Assembly: GCA_030594665.1 (NCBI GenBank) | Contig: JAUVET010000034.1 | Coordinates: 1-9,894, forward strand | Direction of reading: 5' to 3' | Source: Methanosarcinaceae archaeon | GTDB lineage: Archaea; Halobacteriota; Methanosarcinia; Methanosarcinales; Methanosarcinaceae | DNA: 9,894 bases | Part shown: positions 6,731-9,894 of the stretch, piece by piece | Numbering within the stretch: position 1 is the stretch's first letter | Layout of the letters: each line of letters begins with the position of its first letter | Made by a program: the position numbers and the translations under genes | The notes under the pieces: model-generated | Databases searched by the model: none | What the model was told of the DNA's origin: nothing | What the model saw: the letters and a program-made list of their open reading frames with translations, nothing else

Positions 6731-6779
6731 TGTGGTTTTTCCACAAATATCGCAGATATTTATTCAAATTTGAATAAAT
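6731..6779. promoter_or_regulatory. cluster of three inverted repeats before rloA
   Basis: In 49 bp there are TGTGG-TTTTT-CCACA (6731-6745), AAATATC-GCA-GATATTT (6745-6761) and a perfect 22-bp palindrome centred on CAAATTTG (6758-6779). The last ends 25 bp before the rloA ATG. They sit between the likely TATA box and the ribosome binding site, so they could be a repressor operator or leader-RNA hairpins controlling translation. Confidence 0.6.
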
Positions 6780-6804
6780 CATGCGCATTATGGAGGCATA
6801 ATTC

Positions 6805-8085
6805 ATGTTAATAGATTTTAGTGTTGAAAATTTTCTTTCTATAAAAGAAGAAGTATGTTTCAGTTTATTAGCTTCAAGTGATAAATCTCTTGATAACAAT
6901 CTAATTACAGGAGAAAAAGCACTAAAAAATAATAGTCTACTCAGAAGTGCAGTGCTTTATGGGGCTAATGCATCGGGGAAAAGTAATGTTCTAAAATCAC
7001 TTGTTTATTTGAGATTTCTGGTCGGAACATCAAGTAAAAACATTCCAGGTCAAAATATACAGTTTTCACCATTTAAACTCGACAATAAATATTTGTCAAA
7101 ACCATCAAAATTTGATATTAATTTTGTTCAGGATGGAATTCGATATAATTACAAAGTTTCATTTACAAGTGAGAAAGTCATAGATGAATGTCTTTACTAC
7201 TATCCAAAAGGTACCAAGGCAATGATTTTTGAAAGAAATGATACGACGAATTATAAATTTACAATCGATCAGTCTAAACAAAAAGGAATGGCAGAAAGGA
7301 CACTTGAAAATATATTTTATCTATCAAATTCCGCTCAGCAGAATTACGATAAAACGCTTGAACCATTTAAGTGGTTTTTAGACGTTTTGACCATAATTGG
7401 TCCGGCTGGGTCATTGAATGAACATTCTACTGCAAGATCAATTCACGAAAATATAAAGATTAGAAAAACTGTATTAAAAGCCCTTGCTGTAGCTGATTTA
7501 GCTATTGATGATATAAATGTATCCATAAAAGAAATTCCAGTTGAAGATTATCCGAACCTTCCTGATGATTTAAAAAAAATGATCGATGAACCTGATAATA
7601 AGATTGATAGTATCAATAGCATTGACGTTAAACTTTTTCATAAAGGAAATGATGAGGATGGAAATGAAATTGATGTACAATTTGACTTCAAAGAAGAATC
7701 GGATGGTACGCAAAGACTATTTTCACTTATTGGGCCATGGATAGATTCGTTGAATCATGGAAGCATATTGATTGTAGATGAGCTTGATTCTAAGTTACAC
7801 CCTTTTTTGTGTAAATTTTTAATTGGCATGTTCAATAATCCGGAAATAAATAAAAGCAATTCCCAGTTATTGTTCACAACACACAATTCGACTTTTCTGG
7901 ATCAGGATATCTTTAGAAGAGATCAGATATGGTTCACTGAAAAAGATGCGAAATTTGGGAATACGAATCTTTTTTCCCTATTGGAGTTCAATCAGAGAAA
8001 GGATGCCAACATTGAAAAAGGATATTTGGCTGGAAGATATGGGGCGGTTCCATTTATAAAAAACATTGAGGGTGTATCTTCATGA
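6805..8085 (+). CDS. rloA: RloA-like AAA family (ABC-type) ATPase
   Basis: The 426-residue ATPase belongs to the AAA_15/AAA_21-type family found in abortive-infection and restriction-linked loci. Visible motifs: Walker A GANASGKS (53-60) after the short N-terminal SMC-like strand region; an insertion of mixed helix and strand from about 80 to 290; a signature-like ESDGTQRLFSL (298-308); Walker B ILIVDELD (321-328, Asp325-Glu326); and an H-loop LLFTTHNS with His360. The C-terminal YLAGRYGAVPFI (408-419) is characteristic of RloA. Length is normal and nothing is missing. GGAGG (6792-6796) eight bases upstream supports the start. The ATGA overlap with rloB indicates a translationally coupled operon in which the ATPase probably senses or gates the RloB effector, as ATPase/Toprim-like pairs such as PARIS do (by analogy). 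Much more AT-rich than flanking pheT and sudB, suggesting transfer. Confidence 0.92.
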   Translation: MLIDFSVENFLSIKEEVCFSLLASSDKSLDNNLITGEKALKNNSLLRSAVLYGANASGKSNVLKSLVYLRFLVGTSSKNIPGQNIQFSPFKLDNKYLSKPSKFDINFVQDGIRYNYKVSFTSEKVIDECLYYYPKGTKAMIFERNDTTNYKFTIDQSKQKGMAERTLENIFYLSNSAQQNYDKTLEPFKWFLDVLTIIGPAGSLNEHSTARSIHENIKIRKTVLKALAVADLAIDDINVSIKEIPVEDYPNLPDDLKKMIDEPDNKIDSINSIDVKLFHKGNDEDGNEIDVQFDFKEESDGTQRLFSLIGPWIDSLNHGSILIVDELDSKLHPFLCKFLIGMFNNPEINKSNSQLLFTTHNSTFLDQDIFRRDQIWFTEKDAKFGNTNLFSLLEFNQRKDANIEKGYLAGRYGAVPFIKNIEGVSS

Positions 8086-8711
8086 GTTTTTTCAGAGGTC
8101 GAAAAAGGGGAGTGAGGGAGCCTTTAAGCACTCTTTATATTGTTTGTGAAGGGGAAAAGACCGAACCCTTGTATTTTGAGAATTACAGAACAAGGGAAAA
8201 TAATGTGAAAATTCAGACGGTAACGTGTTCTAGCAAAGATGCAATCGGGATTGTAGATTTTGCCATAACAAAAATAAAGAGGGGACATTTCTCACTTGAG
8301 GGCAATGATGAGGTGATCTGTGTTTTTGATCGTGATGCAAACGAGGAAGTCAATCTTGCAAAAGCTTTTAAAAAAGCTAGAACCGCAAAAATAAAAATGT
8401 GTCTTTCAAATCCTCGTTTTGAACTCTGGTTTCTTTTGCACTATGAGTGCGATAAATATCCATTTACAACGGAAAAATTAGATAATAGACTTGAAAAACG
8501 CATCAAAGACTACAAGAAAAATAAGGATTATTATGGTGAACTCCTGCCATTTCGAAAAAATGCGATCAAAAATGCAGAAAAATTAAATGCATATCATTCA
8601 TCCAATGACGTAAGTCTCGAAAGTGTAAAAAGTAACCCTTCAACCCAGGTTCATGAAGTGATTGCTTTAATACATGGTTTCAATAGTCAAAAATTAAACG
8701 TTGATCTCTAA
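8082..8711 (+). CDS. rloB: RloB family protein, probable effector of the RloAB defence pair
   Basis: The 209-residue protein begins with a basic segment (RGRKRGVREP) followed by the RloB hallmarks: a strand plus CEGEKTEP (22-29), the VICVFDRDAN strand-and-acid motif (78-87), LSNPRFELWFLLHY (108-121), and a late NPSTQVHEV motif (185-193). The order Glu23...Asp83-x-Asp85 looks like a Toprim-type metal site, which would make it a nuclease. This is a fold-level inference, because the biochemistry of RloB is not established to my knowledge. It starts inside the rloA stop codon (ATGA), so the two proteins are made together. The rlo genes were first noted as restriction-linked ORFs beside type I restriction loci; no such locus lies in this window, so the pair appears free-standing. 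It ends five bases before a transposon-like inverted repeat. Confidence 0.92.
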   Translation: MSFFRGRKRGVREPLSTLYIVCEGEKTEPLYFENYRTRENNVKIQTVTCSSKDAIGIVDFAITKIKRGHFSLEGNDEVICVFDRDANEEVNLAKAFKKARTAKIKMCLSNPRFELWFLLHYECDKYPFTTEKLDNRLEKRIKDYKKNKDYYGELLPFRKNAIKNAEKLNAYHSSNDVSLESVKSNPSTQVHEVIALIHGFNSQKLNVDL

Positions 8712-8715
8712 TATA

Positions 8716-8858
8716 GGGACTGTCGGGAAAGTGATAATGATAATGATAAAATTAGAACATTTTTAATAACATTGACATGTGAAAACACTATGCTGCGTTG
8801 CACCACAATTCATTCATAAGCTGGAATGCTTAGAAATGTGGACTTTTTCGACAGTCTC
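8716..8858. mobile_element. MITE-like or degraded IS remnant, about 143 bp
   Basis: The ends are inverted copies: GGGACTGTCGGGAAAGT at 8716-8732 and, on the opposite strand, GAGACTGTCGAAAAAGT at 8858-8842, with 14 of 17 bases matching. The interior is non-coding and includes a short ATAATG repeat. GACTGTCG-type ends are common among archaeal and bacterial IS elements. I see no clear target duplication, so the ends may be slightly misplaced or the element old. Confidence 0.65.
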
Positions 8859-8867
8859 TTTTAAGTA

Positions 8868-8880
8868 ACATAAATACAAT
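8868..8880 (+). promoter_or_regulatory. possible promoter of the sudB-sudA operon
   Basis: ACATAAATACAAT is the best TATA-like match in the 85 bp between the MITE-like remnant and sudB, 65-75 bp before the start. A GTGAT at 8936-8940, four bases before the ATG, is a partial match to the archaeal anti-Shine-Dalgarno. Confidence 0.3.
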
Positions 8881-8943
8881 CGTAGAGGCAAAATCAAACA
8901 TAATGGATACATAATAGTTTCAACCAAATTCTAAAGTGATCTC

Positions 8944-9825
8944 ATGACATACGATATATTAGAAAAATACGAAATGGTGCCCACTGTGCACCTTATGAAA
9001 ATAAAGGCTCCTGATGTTGCAAAAGCCGCAAAGGCAGGTCAGTTCATTATCCTCAGGATCGATGAGACCGGTGAGCGCATACCGCTCACAATTGCGGATT
9101 TTAACGTGGATGAAGGTTACGTGACCATCATCTTCCAGGAAATGGGGAAGACCACAAAACAACTTGCAAAACTCACAACCGATGACACGTTGCAGGATTT
9201 TGTCGGACCTCTTGGCCAGCCGTCCGAAATTAAAAAACTTGGCACGGTTGTACTGGTTGGTGGCGGTGTCGGTGTTGCCCCGATCTACCCACAGGCAAAA
9301 GCATACCGCGAAGCCGGAAACAGGGTTATTTCTATCATAGGTGCAAGAAGTGAAGACCTCCTGATACTTGAAGATGAAATGCGAACCGAAAGCGATGAAG
9401 TTTACATCACAACAGATGACGGTTCAAAAGGGCATCACGGATTTGTTACGGATATAGTACTAAACCTGCTGGAAGGCGACGAAGCGGTTGACAGGATCGT
9501 TGCGATCGGTCCTCCTGTCATGATGCGCGCTGTCGCAGGTGTTGTCGAGCCTTTTGATGTTGAAACTCTTGTAAGCCTGAATCCTATCATGGTGGATGGC
9601 ACAGGAATGTGCGGCGGATGCAGGGTGCTGATCGATGGCGAAACAAAGTTCGCATGTGTTGACGGTCCTGAATTCGATGCACGTAAAGTTGATTTCAATC
9701 TCATGATGAGCCGCCTTGGACTGTATCGCCCTGAAGAGGCGGAAGCGGTTGACGCTTATGAGAAGGAATGTGAAAGCGAGAGTGAAAGCGAAACCGGTTG
9801 CGGAGGTGAATGCACATGTCATTAA
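8944..9825 (+). CDS. sudB: ferredoxin:NADP+ oxidoreductase / sulfide dehydrogenase FAD-[2Fe-2S] subunit
   Basis: This is the small subunit of SudAB/Nfn-type enzymes, which move electrons between ferredoxin and NADP(H) and can reduce sulfur. The 293 residues show an FAD-binding barrel with RIPLT (45-49), an NAD(P)-binding start LVGGGVGVAPIY (104-115), GPPVMMRAV near 189-197, and the [2Fe-2S] loop VDGTGMCGGCRV with Cys223, Cys226 and Cys238. In Pyrococcus sulfide dehydrogenase this cluster has Asp(Cys)3 ligation; Asp218 is the likely fourth ligand here. The C-terminus is odd: an acidic Ser/Glu run (276-284) followed by a Cys tail (Cys286, 290, 292, His293), besides Cys276. The gene is G+C-richer than rloAB, and the next gene starts within its last 10 bp, so SudB and SudA are co-translated. 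Confidence 0.95.
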   Translation: MTYDILEKYEMVPTVHLMKIKAPDVAKAAKAGQFIILRIDETGERIPLTIADFNVDEGYVTIIFQEMGKTTKQLAKLTTDDTLQDFVGPLGQPSEIKKLGTVVLVGGGVGVAPIYPQAKAYREAGNRVISIIGARSEDLLILEDEMRTESDEVYITTDDGSKGHHGFVTDIVLNLLEGDEAVDRIVAIGPPVMMRAVAGVVEPFDVETLVSLNPIMVDGTGMCGGCRVLIDGETKFACVDGPEFDARKVDFNLMMSRLGLYRPEEAEAVDAYEKECESESESETGCGGECTCH

Positions 9826-9894
9826 GACAATCAATGCCAACCCAGCCGGCTGCCGAGCGAGCCCACAATTTCAAAGAGGTTGCACTCGGGTACA
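9816..9894 (+). CDS. sudA: SudA / glutamate synthase-like FAD subunit (cut by window end)
   Basis: Only the first 26 codons are present: MSLRQSMPTQPAAER, then HNFKEVALGY. This matches the N-terminus of the SudA/GltD-like flavoprotein subunit (the family has a PMPEQ...NF-x-EV-x-LGY pattern, a lead-in to the [4Fe-4S]-binding Cys motifs). A strong GGAGGTGA ribosome binding site (9802-9809) lies inside the end of sudB, six bases before this ATG, and the two genes overlap by 10 bp. The large subunit carries FAD and [4Fe-4S] clusters and works with SudB. The gene continues beyond the window. Confidence 0.92.
   Translation, partial: MSLRQSMPTQPAAERAHNFKEVALGY

Noticed and set aside
6781..6801. Six-codon mini-frame before rloA as a leader peptide
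   Set aside because: Too short and without regulatory codon runs; the overlapping GGAGG is better explained as the rloA ribosome binding site.
9460..9840. Minus-strand 126-codon frame over sudB
   Set aside because: Antisense of a conserved flavoprotein; no recognisable family and implausible composition.
1..9894. tRNA or rRNA genes
   Set aside because: No cloverleaf, TTCRANYC-type T-loop in proper context, or rRNA-like stretch was found on either strand.

Overview
The window looks like a chromosomal stretch from a methanogenic euryarchaeon, most likely Methanosarcinales. The evidence is a 539-residue archaeal-type phenylalanyl-tRNA synthetase beta chain, a SudB/SudA-type ferredoxin:NADP+ oxidoreductase pair, TATA-like boxes upstream of genes, GGAGGTGA-type ribosome binding sites and a T-run terminator. 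Two sequence styles alternate. The housekeeping genes pheT (4847-6466) and sudB/sudA (8944 to the end) are visibly richer in G+C. The remaining genes are AT-rich and look like accessory or defence cargo.

Layout: an AT-rich leader (1-243) precedes an orphan HepT-type (DUF86) gene (244-594) that has no recognisable MntA antitoxin next to it. A two-gene module of unknown function follows (807/844-1860 and 1835-2698). Its first gene seems to carry a +1 frameshift near 949-959. Its second product has a PD-(D/E)xK-nuclease-like patch. Next is a decayed second copy of part of pheT (2716-3076), split by a 128-bp MITE-like element with matched inverted ends and an 8-bp target duplication. On the minus strand a SatD-family gene (3818-4483) and a DUF3307 membrane-protein gene (3079-3789) form an apparent operon. 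Each is preceded by a pair of near-identical imperfect palindromes, and both pairs have exactly the same 29-bp repeat spacing. Intact pheT follows. Then comes a defence-type pair, RloA-like ATPase plus RloB (6805-8711, ATGA overlap), behind a cluster of three inverted repeats. A second MITE-like remnant (8716-8858) separates it from the sudB-sudA operon, which is cut by the window end.

How the parts work together: pheT charges tRNA-Phe (its pheS partner is not in the window), and SudB/SudA would couple ferredoxin and NADP(H). Between and beside these the chromosome has taken in probable anti-phage or toxin modules (HepT, the unknown nuclease-like pair, RloAB). Transposon debris and the pheT fragment show that the locus has been repeatedly rearranged.

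The best candidates for something undescribed are: (1) the two-gene unknown module with its nuclease-like second gene; (2) the SatD/DUF3307 operon with its four matched palindromes, in which SatD looks like a divergent class III nucleotide-cyclase-type domain joined to a DNA-binding helix-turn-helix.
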